From contig OX424567.1 of the NCBI GenBank assembly GCA_949152475.1, forward strand, positions 22,469,402 to 22,533,401: a stretch of 64,000 bases of DNA, given 5' to 3'. Positions within the stretch are counted from its first letter, which is position 1. Each line of letters opens with the position of its first letter. The stretch comes from Terebella lapidaria. Taxonomy: Eukaryota; Annelida; Polychaeta; Terebellida; Terebellidae. This document shows positions 11,121 to 21,801 of this stretch, piece by piece. Made by a program: the position numbers and the translations under genes. The notes under the pieces are model-generated. The model did no database searches. It saw only the letters and a program-made list of their open reading frames with translations, and was not told the origin of the DNA.

Positions 11121-12811
11121 TCATTGGCCGTTTGTTCAGTCCAATGAATGTTATCTGTCTGTGTAGAAAACTTGATTGGATCCAACTGTTTAACAACTGT
11201 GAGATTGCTGAAACGTGAACTCATGTCATCCAAAGCCCTGTTAATCATATCCAAGTTGCGTTTCTCTACAGACGGAAGATTGTCTGAGTAGTTAATTTTT
11301 GGAATGAGAATTTTGGAGTGGGGGAAGATTCGGAAAGCACTGCTGAGCATATTCCTCAGTTCTGGAATTGAAGTAACACTTGGTTTGGAGCTTCGATTGT
11401 TCAGGCCTACACTTAAGATTAAGTTTTGGGGGGCATCAAATGATTTTTTACAGGCCGTGAACATCATTCTTAGATGGTTGAACAAAGCTCCAGGATAAGA
11501 CACAACTTGGATATCACTGACAGGGGATTTGGTGATGCGAGAAAGGTTAGAAGAGCCGAGGATGACAGTGGAGGAGGTTAGTTTAGGAAGGGCCCAAAGA
11601 GTTTTGGGTCCTCTGATAGTGGAAGGAGAGACATGGAAAGAGGTGTTAGGAGAGTTTTTAGGAGAGACAAAGCGAGTGCGTTTGCCTTTGGGTAGAGAGG
11701 AGGGTGAGAGTTCAGGAGAAGAAGGAGAGCGCGGACGCCGTTTGGGCGTGGCACTAAGGCGGTTATCAGGAGAAGAGCGAGAGAGAGGTGGCCAATCATC
11801 AGATGATGATAGACAAGGAGGGTTAGAGAGGGTATCAAGGAGTTGGAAGCGGTTAGAAGTGGACACAGAGGGAGGGGTGTTATTTGAAGATGGAGGTGAA
11901 GAGCGAGAGGGTTTAGGATTGTTAGTAGGAGAGTTGGCACGTTTTAGGTCCATTAGGAGGCGGCCAAAGAAGTTAGAGCCTTGACCATGACGGTTAACAC
12001 CCCAGTGGCTGTCAGGAACTGGATGGACAATGTGACACCCTTCAGGAAGACCCATCAGAGTGTCACGGAACAATTTGCAAGAATTAAACTTAACTTGAAG
12101 AAGTTGACGCATGATTCCATTTTTACTTTTATGCCAGAATGGGGACAGGCTAGGAATTTCACTAGCCAAACGTTTGGCCACTCCTGCATGGGGAGCCCTG
12201 AGGATCCGATTGGCTAGGTGTTGACAGTCATGGTACCGGGCTTTGTGATACTGATAGATGTGCTCAAGGCTAGGGAATCTCATACCACGATAGGATATAT
12301 TACATGGGAAGAAATTACTAAGTGGGTGTTTGTGACCTTTTACCTCGCAAGTCTGAGGTTTTGATTGAGAGTTAGAATTTGGAATAGGGGAATTTGGAAG
12401 AGTAGAGGTTTTGAATTTCTGGATGGTGGAAGCCTGAAGTTTTTTGCCGAAATGAGATTTAGCCTGCTGAATGACGAGAGCTACCGAATTTGCAATGTCC
12501 GAATCTGATAAACCTAAAGAGGAAATGTGGGCCAAAAGGTTTTGAATTGAGCTCTCATAGTGTTCCACCAAATGTTTGGTCACGTTTTGTACCCAATTTT
12601 GATTAATTTTGGAGATTTTTTGTTTGATTAGGGGACCAGAACAAGCAGGTTTAATGAAGTCATCCAGGTGTTGTTGTTTTTTACTGAAAGCCCTGGTGAC
12701 TTGGCCTTGAGACTGCTGGAGCATTAGTGACAGGTGGTGAAAACATTGAAGAAGAGTGTAAAAAGAACGGAAGTGAGGAGGTTTAGAAAGAGCCATGATA
12801 CGTTTCAGCAA
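11087..12811 (-). CDS. ORF1: NADAR (YbiA-like) + SGNH-hydrolase-like protein
   Basis: An intact 574-residue frame. Residues 1-150 are helical and basic with no motif I recognise. Residues about 155-292 match the NADAR/YbiA-like fold (N-glycosidase-type enzymes acting on ADP-ribose or riboflavin-pathway substrates). Supporting text is HPLSNFFPC, then FPSLEHIYQYHKARYH, MRQLLQVKFNSCKLFRD, and DSHWGV..GQGSNFFGRLLM. Residues 295-405 are a Ser/Pro-rich linker. Residues 413-574 look like an SGNH esterase fold: block I GSSNLSRI (Ser420/421), block III GLNN (469-472) and block V DNIHW (Asp553, His556). SGNH/esterase domains are known in CR1-type LINE ORF1s; I know of no established NADAR-SGNH pair in a Penelope-like element. 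An internal start at MALSKPPHF (residue 6) is also possible. Its role in the element is unknown. Confidence 0.82.
   Translation of the reverse strand: MLKRIMALSKPPHFRSFYTLLQCFHHLSLMLQQSQGQVTRAFSKKQQHLDDFIKPACSGPLIKQKISKINQNWVQNVTKHLVEHYESSIQNLLAHISSLGLSDSDIANSVALVIQQAKSHFGKKLQASTIQKFKTSTLPNSPIPNSNSQSKPQTCEVKGHKHPLSNFFPCNISYRGMRFPSLEHIYQYHKARYHDCQHLANRILRAPHAGVAKRLASEIPSLSPFWHKSKNGIMRQLLQVKFNSCKLFRDTLMGLPEGCHIVHPVPDSHWGVNRHGQGSNFFGRLLMDLKRANSPTNNPKPSRSSPPSSNNTPPSVSTSNRFQLLDTLSNPPCLSSSDDWPPLSRSSPDNRLSATPKRRPRSPSSPELSPSSLPKGKRTRFVSPKNSPNTSFHVSPSTIRGPKTLWALPKLTSSTVILGSSNLSRITKSPVSDIQVVSYPGALFNHLRMMFTACKKSFDAPQNLILSVGLNNRSSKPSVTSIPELRNMLSSAFRIFPHSKILIPKINYSDNLPSVEKRNLDMINRALDDMSSRFSNLTVVKQLDPIKFSTQTDNIHWTEQTANEMLKFWLSHLN
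11090..11096 (-). promoter_or_regulatory. Candidate -1 ribosomal frameshift heptamer TTTAAAC
   Basis: On the coding strand the last sense codons of ORF1 are CAT TTA AAC followed by TAA. They form T TTA AAC in the zero frame, a perfect X XXY YYZ slippery heptamer. A -1 slip reads TTT AAA then CTA AAT, which is the open frame of ORF2 and has no early AUG of its own. A short stem (GAGT with ACTC) lies about 13 nt downstream; I cannot predict a strong pseudoknot by eye. Confidence 0.65.
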
Positions 12812-12826
12812 TTAATTTTGAAAGTA

Positions 12827-13636
12827 TTAAAACCAGAACGTGTTTGATTTGGATGATAAAACCATGTCATTTCCAAAAATATCAGCAAGTCTGGAAAGTA
12901 GTGTCCGCCTGGAGTATAACTTCCCTCCATTATCTGTGTATATTTTGTGTACCTCCACTGAGTTGTGTACATGTACCATATCAGCTCTCATCAGTGATAC
13001 CAGATTAGTCAATGCAGTGTCATCATCCGTGCCGACAGGATCAATATGTGCAGCAGCTCTGACAGATTTTGGTGACATGAATATTTTTCTGCAGTCATCG
13101 TGATATCTGGCTTCAGTGGCATTGAGATCGCTCACTGTTCCCATTAGTCGTAATTTCACTTTATATGCTGTGTCTTCTTGACGATCATCACAGATATTCA
13201 GGATTGTTTGTTTGAAAGAACGGTGTTCACCTCGATGCAGAGTTTGACATTGAGAAACTTTACGCCATCGACTTGGGTTTTTCTTATCAGCCTCCGTAAT
13301 GCAAGCATCACCACAAAAAATGCAGTGTTCCTTGAAGTTGAACATCTCGCCCATAGACTGTCTATCGCTTGGTAGCAATTGCTTCTTCACATGTCTTTGA
13401 TTTGTAATTGATACGCTTCAAATGACGTCTAATGTGTGTTTGAGACGTGTAGGTCGACACACAGTCTCTATGGCATTTGATTTGAAGATTTTCATCCTGC
13501 TCCATAAGTTCCAACAGATAACATCTTTCCTGGCTATGCTTGATTGAATGATACTTTGAATTCGACTTGGCCCAGCAGTAACTAACGGCTTGTCATACTT
13601 ATCTGCTGTACATGGTTTGAAGAAACATTCTTCCAT
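12827..13636 (-). pseudogene. Second copy of the zinc-module gene 5' end
   Basis: This duplicates 5,294-6,066. From 13,390 to 12,864 one frame reads from the C-x2-C module through YHDDC into the body. Here the codon that is TGA in copy 1 is CGA (13,146-13,148), giving KLRLMGTVSDL. The frame is cut where the retroelement begins at 12,863, adding a few foreign residues. Upstream frameshifts near 13,380 and 13,520 are the same as in copy 1. Confidence 0.7.
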
Positions 13637-13914
13637 CTTTTCCCTCCAGCTCTACAATGTAATCAATTGTTATATGTCTTACGACATGTTGCTAATTTAT
13701 GCCCAAAATATAATGCTAAAGGTCATGTGGGACGAATGTTACATTCATTGTAAAGGTGAAAATACATCAGCACTATGTTAACTTTGTATTGGATTTGGCC
13801 TACAAACATTTATTATACCATCGATAGCACCGATACGTGCTATTACTAATCATATTTTGAAATATTTCAAATTTCGTACGCCACCGCCAATACGTTTCGC
13901 TGTTAATGCGCTGC

Positions 13915-14584
13915 AAAATATGGATTAGGGGAGGTGGGATAATAAAGTGCGCATATAATAAAATACAATAGGGGAGATAATAAAATACAATTTGATATAC
14001 CGTATATATTATATTTTTACTGCCGCCTGCCTGTGTGTTTTACCTTTACATATAATGATGAATGAGGGAGAGGGGGGAGGGGGTGATAAATTACAATTTG
14101 ATATACCATATCTGTATTTCTACTGCCGCGTGCACATGTGTTTTGCATATAATAATGACTGGGAGAGGAGGGGGTTGGGGGTTGTAACAAAGTATAATTT
14201 GATATATCGTACATTGTGTATTATTTCTAGTGCCGTGTGCCTGTATGGTTTACCATTCATATAATATTGGCGAAGGGGAGGGGGGGGGGGGGGGGAGGTA
14301 ATAATTATTGAAGGTAAGTACAATTTGATATACTGAATCTATATATTTCTACTGCCGCGTGCACGTGTGTACTGACACTGCCTATAATAATGACTGAGGG
14401 GGGAGGGGAGTAATAAAGTACATTTTGATATACCGTATCTACTGCCGACTGCCTGTGTGTTTTACCATTACATATAATATTGACTGAGGGAGGGGGGAGT
14501 GGGGTGGGGGTGTGGGAACTAATAAAGTACAATTTGATATACCATATATATATTTTTCGACTGCCGCGTGCCTTTGTGTTTTAC
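13915..14584 (+). repeat. G-rich minisatellite, third array
   Basis: Same units and order as 6,345-7,009, with a longer uninterrupted G run near 14,280. It is followed directly by another zinc-module fragment (14,584-15,038). Confidence 0.8.
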
Positions 14585-15038
14585 GATCATCACAGATATT
14601 CAGGATTGTTTGTTTGAAAGAACGGTGTTCACCTCGATGCAGAGTTTGACATTGAGAAACTTTACGCCATCGACTTGGGTTTTTCTTATCAGCCTCCGTA
14701 ATGCAAGCATCACCACAAAAAATGCAGTGTTCCTTGAAGTTGAACATCTCGCCCATAGACTGTCTATCGCTTGGTAGCAATTGCTTCTTCACATGTCTTT
14801 GATTTGTAATTGATACGCTTCAAATGACGTCTAATGTGTGTTTGAGACGTGTAGGTCGACACACAGTCTCTATGGCATTTGATTTGAAGATTTTCATCCT
14901 GCTCCATAAGTTCCAACAGATAACATCTTTCCTGGCTATGCTTGATTGAATGATACTTTGAATTCGACTTGGCCCGGCAGTAACTAATGGCTTGTCATAC
15001 TTATCTGCTGTACATGGTTTGAAGAAACATTCTTCCAT
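14568..15038 (-). pseudogene. Fourth copy of the zinc-module fragment
   Basis: This copy carries the same C-x2-C text (EHCIFCGDACITEADKKNP) and the same internal frameshifts as the other three copies. Its frame runs out into the minisatellite on the 3' side, so it cannot encode the rest of the protein. Confidence 0.7.
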
Positions 15039-15316
15039 CTTTTCCCTCCAGCTCTACAATGTAATCAATTGTTATATGTCTTACGACATGTTGCTAATTT
15101 ATGCCCAAAATATAATGCTAAAGGTCATGTGGGACGAATGTTACATTCATTGTAAAGGTGAAAATACATCAGCACTATGTTAACTCTGTATTGGATTTGG
15201 CCTACAAACATTTATTATACCATCGATAGCACCGATACGTGCTATTACTAATCATATTTTGAAATATTTCAAATTTCGTACGCCACCGCCAATACGTTTC
15301 GCTGTTAATGCGCTGC

Positions 15317-16135
15317 AAAATATGGATTAGGGGAGGTGGGATAATAAAGTGCGCATATAATAAAATACAATAGGGGAGATAATAAAATACAATTTGATAT
15401 ACCGTATATATTATATTTTTACTGCCGCCTGCCTGTGTGTTTTACCTTTACATATAATGATGAATGAGGGAGAGGGGGGAGGGGGTGATAAATTACAATT
15501 TGATATACCATATCTGTATTTCTACTGCCGCGTGCACATGTGTTTTGCATATAATAATGACTGGGAGAGGAGGGGGTTGGGGGTTGTAACAAAGTATAAT
15601 TTGATATATCGTACATTGTGTATTATTTCTAGTGCCGTGTGCCTGTATGGTTTACCATTCATATAATATTGGTGAAGGGGAGGGGGGGGGGGGGGGGAGG
15701 TAATAATTATTGAAGGTAAGTACAATTTGATATACTGAATCTATATATTTCTACTGCCGCGTGCACGTGTGTTCTTGCACTGCCTATAATAATGACTGAG
15801 GGGGGAGGGGAGTAATAAAGTACATTTTGATATACCGTATCTACTGCCGACTGCCTGTGTGTTTTACCATTACATATAATATTGACTGAGGGAGGGGGGA
15901 GTGGGGTGGGGGTGTGGGAACTAATAAAGTACAATTTGATATACCATATATATATTTTTCGACTGCCGCGTGCCTTTGTGTTTTACCATTACATATAATA
16001 TTGACTGAGGGAGGGGGAGTGGGGTAGGGTGTGGGAACTAATAAAGTACAGTTTGATATACTATATATATATATATACATTTTTCGACTGCCGCGGGCCT
16101 TTGTGTTTTACCTCTACATATAATGACTGGGTGAG
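15317..16135 (+). repeat. G-rich minisatellite, fourth array
   Basis: Copy of the 7,743-8,560 array, including the (TA)n run near 16,063 and the closing segment before the (GT)n run. Confidence 0.8.
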
Positions 16136-16272
16136 GGGGATAACACTTCACTTTAGTACATACCTGCAGGGAATTTCCTATCTTGAAGTATCCTGTGCAT
16201 GTAGATGGGTTGCACCAAACAAGAAACACATGACATTTGATTGAAGAATAGCAAACATGTGTGTGTGTGTGT

Positions 16273-16844
16273 TTGTATGTATAAACTAATCTAATTTAGA
16301 AAATACAATAAATGTTACCATGGCAACTATCTCATTACACAATTTTGACCTTAACCATATTTGACCTTCAAACCTCGAAATGGACACCACAAACATTTGA
16401 ATACATGCACACAATAAATGATAGTCGTTTACCGCGTTGGTAATGCCTCGTTCACTTATTCATATTGTTGTTAATTAGCATATTCATGACATTAATTTGC
16501 ATAAACTATTGTTTAGGTCATTAATATAAGTTATTTTCAAATAAGTGATTGTATCACTGTGATACCCAGTGGAAAGAAAAGCATTGTACGATCATGGCAT
16601 TCAATGTCACATTGCATTGCCACATTACAACGCATTGTAACGCATTACAACGCAGTGATTTGTAGAGGAAGAAATCAGTCCTAATAATTTGTATATTCAT
16701 TAAGCTGATTTTAATATTTAAATATCGATTCAGTTTGTAATTAATATGTTGCCCCCAAACTTTCATTATGCTCCATGATTCTATTTACATTACTATTGCA
16801 TTACTGTACATTAGGATATCAAAGAAATCGGGATTTTTTTTGCA
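16273..16844. other. Intergenic; X-box palindrome and short repeats
   Basis: No gene seen. GTTACCATGGCAAC at 16,314-16,327 fits an RFX-type X-box. Near 16,610-16,665 the motif ACAACGCATT recurs in a short cluster. Confidence 0.4.
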
Positions 16845-17145
16845 ATTAGTGTTCCTTATTTGCATATTCATGAAACTAATTTAAATAATAGACAATCGAA
16901 AATGGTTTTATCAGAATCCTTGACCATGAAAACATAGGCATAGACACCTCAACCAACATTGTAGAACTAATACATTTCGAGATATTAACAAAATCATAAA
17001 TTGCAATAATGGCTGACACTAATTTGCATATTCATGTGATTATGCAAAATGCTCAAAGGTGCCAGAGTGGCATCAACCGGAATATATGTCGGAAGGGTCT
17101 ATTAATTACAAATATGCAAAAAAAAATCGTGCGGACCACATTGCA
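16845..17145 (-). repeat. Right arm of the diverged inverted repeat
   Basis: Reverse-complement partner of 640-960 (see there). It ends about 80 bp before the 3' end of the first lectin gene. Confidence 0.6.
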
Positions 17146-17224
17146 ACGTTACACCAAAAAAGACGGTTTGACACCTGGACTACATGGATACGTCTGAGGC
17201 ACAGGTGCACAAAACATTACATGT

Positions 17225-18713
17225 TTATGGCGCAAGTACTATCTCCCACCATTGATCCGTGCGGTCTCTGTTGGTTGCCAAACATGTATACTGCCCGATG
17301 TTCAGACCTCTCTGATTCGTAGCGCGTCCAGAAACGTCAACGCACTTCCCCGTGGCAATATTCTTGATGCTGAAGTGACAATGGACGTCGTACACAAACA
17401 CCCACTTGCAGTTATCGTTATCAGCGCAGCTATCTAGCTGGACGTTTGTACCATCGACATTCATACACTTCCCTGATGCCTTGCTGAGCAGATATCCATC
17501 ATGGTCCATCAGCCATTCTTGGTCGGTGTTTGTTACATTCAGCTCACACGTGTCACTGTTGATGTTTGCCCCATCGCTCCAAGTTGTTTCCTCGACTTTG
17601 ACACAAAAACCTGTGTCTCGATTTCTGATGAAGAACCCTGTGTAAGCAAACACATGTGTGATATACACACATACATAACATGACAAAATGACATTGGACA
17701 CAAAAGCTCACAGACACAATGTTTCACACATCGTGATTTGTTAATGGATGCATGTGATTGTGGTGAATATAGTTAGGCTCTATCGAAGTTCTGGTGATTT
17801 AGTATCACGTAAGTTACCAAGGGTCATACTATTGCTGATACAAACCATTCAGAAATGTGGATGCTGCATCAGGACACACACATGTGTATTGTTGACCAGC
17901 TGGACAACAGGTGGAGCCACCAGCACATGGGTTCGGCTGACACGGGTTTTCTGCACAACAGCAGCACATTTTTATCATTGGAATAAATAAATACAGTGTA
18001 TGTAACAACTTTCTGAATAATTTCAAAGGGATTTTAGAATATGTCATTGTTTTCATTCGTACATTACTTGCGGTCTTCCACACACTGGGCATAAAAAGTG
18101 CCATCCTTAGTCATTTTAGCACAGTAGACGAACGACGAACCATAGTTTTTAAACAATGAAGAACGTTTTCAACCATAATCAACTGTTCTCAACAGAACAT
18201 TAGATTGTGGTTTTATCAGCACAATCAGAGAAATAGTTTTTCAGGTCATTTTTTAACCCAGATCAGACGAGTTGAAAAGCACTGCGGTTTGTTCCACAGC
18301 GTAGGGAATTATATTTATCAAGTCCAGCGTTTGTACTAATGATGGGTGTACAAACCTTTCAACACATACAACATGTTGTCAAGGGGATCAAAGCTGTCTG
18401 TGTAACAGACTGAAGTCCCGTTTCTGCTACTGTCGACATCTGGGACTTCATCAAACAGTTGACAACTGTATGAGAAGCCAGCTGGGTGTACACTGGCGGC
18501 CAGACATCTCCCTGTCTGGCACCCCTCTTCGTTCCTAATAAGGCATAGCTTCTTGCACATTGCGGCACTTTTTACCGTCTGTTCGTGGACGATCCTACCA
18601 TTCAAGTCCAAGCTCTTGTAAGGAAAACCCTCGAACAAACATGTTGTATGACATCTGGTAAACGTGAGCGCAATTGGTGTAAGAATTGTCAGGAATTTGT
18701 GAAGATCCATCAC
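17225..18713 (-). CDS. Secreted PAN-EGF-ricin-type lectin, paralogue 1 (3 exons)
   Basis: Exons on the minus strand: 18,356-18,713, 17,846-17,950 and 17,225-17,637; both introns are GT-AG. They join in phase (LKENPCQPNPC and LNGFFIRNRD) to give 291 residues. Exon 1 has a hydrophobic signal-like start (FLTILTPIALTFT) and a PAN/apple-like Cys-rich domain (AMCKKLCLIRNEEGCQTGRC). Exon 2 is an EGF-like module (NPCQPNPCAGGSTCCPAGQQ) without an obvious sixth Cys. Exon 3 is a ricin-type beta-trefoil of one repeat set with QxW-type positions (TDQEW, NCKWVF, TDQWW). The predicted product is an extracellular carbohydrate-binding protein. This fold is a common lectin fold, and nothing here suggests a toxin enzyme chain. 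A tandem paralogue lies at 24.7-26.0 kb in the same orientation. Confidence 0.85.
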
Positions 18714-19630
18714 TTTGAGGTCATATCCATCCTCATACGCAGTTCAAAAATCTGATGAGAAAGACGTATCGAGTATATTTGTGGTCCCGACACTATCCCA
18801 ATACATCCAAGCCAAATATTGACGTAGGAAATGTATTAGGCATGCTGAATGTTTTTTTCAAATAATTGACGGGATGTGGTCTGTGGTATGGATTAATCAG
18901 TGGGATTAATCCATGTCAAGCATTTCAGACGTTCCGGTGACGTTCCAGTGAATTTGTTCATTTATCAGTTATCCAAGTGTTATCTAAGTTCTTCGTTACA
19001 TACAGCCAATGCCATTTGATGCCCACAATCCCCACACAGCCCAAAACTACCCCATTTATCATAAATTATATGCTTATTTGCACTGTTCATAGTGCTGGCA
19101 TGCGCACTCATCGTCCAGGTCATGTGGCAGTGTGGATTTCTGCGGATGATCTCATCACGCTGTTTCCATCACCTGCATACATGTATCACAGAAGACTACA
19201 TCTCATTTTGGGATAACTTCTTGAGCGCTGCACAACCAGAGACAGAAAATATATCTTTATTGTTATAAGCTGGAGTCACGTTCAGCATAAACCCGATGAA
19301 ATAAGCTACAGAGGAGAGATTATTTGTTTGGCTAGCAAAACTATAATCCGCCGTTAAAAATTATCAACCAATATTACACAATTCTCATACATACACAATG
19401 TATACCCGCTTGTAGGATGGGATGTATTGACTAGTATTGTGGGAAAGAAAGCCAGGTGACTTTCCGAGAGATTGATATCGGGCAACTTCGGAAGACAAAA
19501 TCTGCCAGTCGATGGTCAACAAGATAAGTTGGTGTATCATAGCAACAGTGTTCCCTACACACTATGCACATTTCTTGGCATTGGCGTTTTCCAGGTTCCG
19601 TAATGATATAATGATCGAGAAGTGCGTTTG
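18714..19630. other. Intergenic, no gene seen
   Basis: I see no supportable exon or known repeat here. A short palindromic stretch (GATTAATC/GGGATTAATCC) lies near 18,893-18,912. Confidence 0.4.
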
Positions 19631-19633
19631 CCA

Positions 19634-19811
19634 ATAGGGTCTGTAAGTCTCGTGCCGTCACGGTGTGATTCTGGGGACCAACAAACACACACCTTTTGTG
19701 TTGCCTGAGTAATTTGAGTTCTAACTGGAGTTCTACTCACATTTAACAAAAGGTGTATGTTTGTTGGTCCCCAGAATCACACCGTGACGGCACGAGACTT
19801 ACAGACCCTAT
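19634..19811. mobile_element. 178-bp near-perfect hairpin (MITE-like)
   Basis: The left arm (19,634-19,704) and right arm (19,742-19,811) are inverted copies of about 66 bp. They begin TAGGGTCTGTAAGTCTCG and pass through GATTCTGGGGACCAAC. Only one or two mismatches separate the arms, with a loop of about 40 nt between. TA stands at both outer edges. This fits a young, internally deleted inverted-repeat element. Confidence 0.6.
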
Positions 19812-20084
19812 ACCAGAGAATGAAACACAGGCTCTACATACGTGTAGGCAGATCAAGGGTGTGAGAGAGATGGGGCTGCTGTCGAAATATATTTAGAAAC
19901 AACAAGTTAATTATTTTGTGTGGAATTTATACTCAGAAGAGGCCAGCAATCCACCGATTTACATAGGAAATAACCCCAATTAACTGTGGCCTCTAAGGCC
20001 CTTCATCGGACCCCAACCGCAATGGGCATAATCGGGGCTCATTTCACCCGAAGACCTAATGGTGCAATCAGGGACATACAGTGT

Positions 20085-20340
20085 GTGAAATGTAGCTGGT
20101 TTTACTCCACACCTGGTGTAATTAATATACAACTGTCCAACAACATATTGAAACAATTTGGAATCCGAAACAAATCCTATGATTTCGGTGTATGACGAGC
20201 ACATAAGTACCAAATCACAAGCCAATAGGCTATTGAGTTTATGGTATCCTCGAAATATTAACGTCCACCAGCAGTGACACCATTTTGATGATGAGAATGA
20301 CAAACATAAATTACAATGTTTTTGAATAAAAACGAGGCCC
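20085..20340 (+). repeat. Dispersed repeat A, permuted copy
   Basis: Diverged copy of the family seen best at 52,226-52,525. Here the distal half (CACCTGGTGTAATTAATATACAACT to AGGCTATTGAG in sequence) comes first, followed by the proximal half (CATTTTGATGATGAGAATG). That order suggests a head-to-tail junction of two units. Confidence 0.55.
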
Positions 20341-20820
20341 AACCACACTACTAGCTACAACTTCCTGTCACCATTAAAGTTAAATGTTTCAGACACATCG
20401 GACTCTTCATTATCATTGTAGTTGTGAATAATTGTAAATTAAATATTCCTGAGTTAGGTCCTGGGGAGGATCCTCAAAACTGACTACGGTAGTTGAAAGG
20501 TAATCAGTTGTATTGACAGGACGCTATCAACATTAATAAGTTGAATGTATTATGACCACATCATCATTTTAGAAAGGTACCAATTTGTTGCCTCTTCTGC
20601 TTATATGCAGTCGTTCTTGTTGAAACAAGAAAATATTTTCATGTTCCTATTGATAGTTTATATTTGATGCAATATGATATACCCGGGTACATGTGTTTGT
20701 ATACGGATGTGTTTCATATATGTGTTTTACTGATGCTTCGTTGTTTCTAATAAGCAGGAGATCGAAGCATGCGTTCAATGACTGACATCTGTAGACATGG
20801 TAGAGCTTCATTGTGTTTGT

Positions 20821-21801
20821 ACTAAAGTCGGCGCATAATTGACCTTACAACTGTGATGGTTGAACACCTATTCTGTGAAGCGTACACCTCGGACAAATAT
20901 TGCCGATCATTAGTAATCCCTTCGGACAAACAACTCAAAGCATACACCGTCGTAAGGTCAATTCATTGGCGCGAACCTATCTCATGAAATCTCCGAACTT
21001 ACTGACTTGTGTTATATGAAATTCAGGTAACGTTTGAACAAGACTGTGACCAAAGTTGCTGACGTGAATTTGAAGTTTGTTCTCCACACAGAAAATAAGT
21101 ATTTCAATAAATACGATTATAAATGGGATGTTACCAATGTAACAATGAGCGTGAAAGCGGAAGGTTAAAACAGTGGTGAATGCCAATGCAACCATTAATG
21201 CAAAGAAAAATCATTGGTCTGAGTGGTGTGCAACGGTCTGAAAAGTAACCTGTGATGGCTTATGATGTTCAAAAACTGATAGTGGTCATAGTTTGTCCCG
21301 GAAAGGCTGAGACTGTTGGTGTATATTTGGGTGTGAAACTGTACGTTTTGTATATTTGACAATATACAAATAAAAATTGTATATTTGATCGCAGTATAAT
21401 GTTATCGATAAACAGACATACGAACATAATCAGTGTACATCAATATATGAATTGAGAATTTAGGGTGTCTAATTTTTTACCAACTTTGTATCGTGCCCGG
21501 CTACTTGTATCGTGCCCGGCTATGCTCACGTTGCTCTGGCCTTTGAGTCCAATTAAAATCCTCTGAGCTCAGCTCCGTTTTGGTTAAGGGACTGCCTCAA
21601 AGAAGCCATGGAACATATTTCATAAAAATGACAAAATATTTGTGATTGACTGATGAGAAACGCACACGACAGAAAAACAGCCATTGTTTTACAGTGGTCA
21701 TGATGCCGTTTTCACTATATACATTTCAAATAATACAAGTCAGTATGTTCCGAGATATGACGAGATAGGTTCGCGCCAATAAATTATGCACCGACTTTAG
21801 T
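20821..21801. mobile_element. TIR element B, copy 1 (about 0.98 kb)
   Basis: Ends are inverted: ACTAAAGTCGGCGCATAATT at the left, and the reverse complement with one change (GGTGC) at the right. Homology continues inward through GGCGCGAACCTATCTC for about 70 bp. The interior has no transposase. A second, interrupted copy lies at 50,686-52,012. I see no clear target-site duplication. Confidence 0.62.
20841..20959. mobile_element. 119-bp MITE nested in TIR element B
   Basis: Begins GACCTTACAACTGTG and ends CACCGTCGTAAGGTC (15-bp imperfect TIRs), flanked by AATT on both sides (20,837-20,840 and 20,960-20,963). The other copy of element B (near 50,700) lacks it and reads CATAATTTATTGG, which is an empty site. 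Confidence 0.65.

Larger units (their letters stand above)
8700..12863 (-). mobile_element. Penelope-like retroelement with NADAR-SGNH ORF1
   Basis: The element reads on the minus strand: ORF1 (11,087-12,811), then ORF2 (8,807-11,120). ORF2 has reverse transcriptase and a C-terminal GIY-YIG endonuclease, the hallmark layout of endonuclease-positive Penelope-like elements. About 50 bp precede ORF1 and about 105 bp follow ORF2. Its ends coincide with the ends of the two 3.4-kb duplicated blocks. A (GT)n lies at the 3' side and ATGTCATTTCC at the 5' side. I see no poly(A), no long terminal repeat and no clear target-site duplication. One homopolymer frameshift in ORF2 is the only lesion seen, so the copy looks young. 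Confidence 0.88.
12864..16272. repeat. 3.4-kb segmental duplication, copy 2
   Basis: This is a near-identical copy of 5,294-8,697, starting exactly at the retroelement's 5' edge and ending in (GT)n at about 16,258-16,273. It contains two 1.4-kb inner units (13,180-14,581 and 14,582-15,980). The sequence to the right (GTATGTATAAACTAATC) differs from that right of copy 1, which is retroelement. Confidence 0.85.

Noticed and set aside
11529..11984. 151-codon frame on the plus strand opposite ORF1
   Set aside because: Shadow of the Ser/Pro-rich linker of ORF1 on the other strand; Glu/Arg-rich by complementarity.
17225..17637. Reading the ricin-type domain as a toxin
   Set aside because: Only the carbohydrate-binding trefoil fold is present. 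There is no catalytic toxin chain, and the PAN and EGF context fits a secreted lectin.
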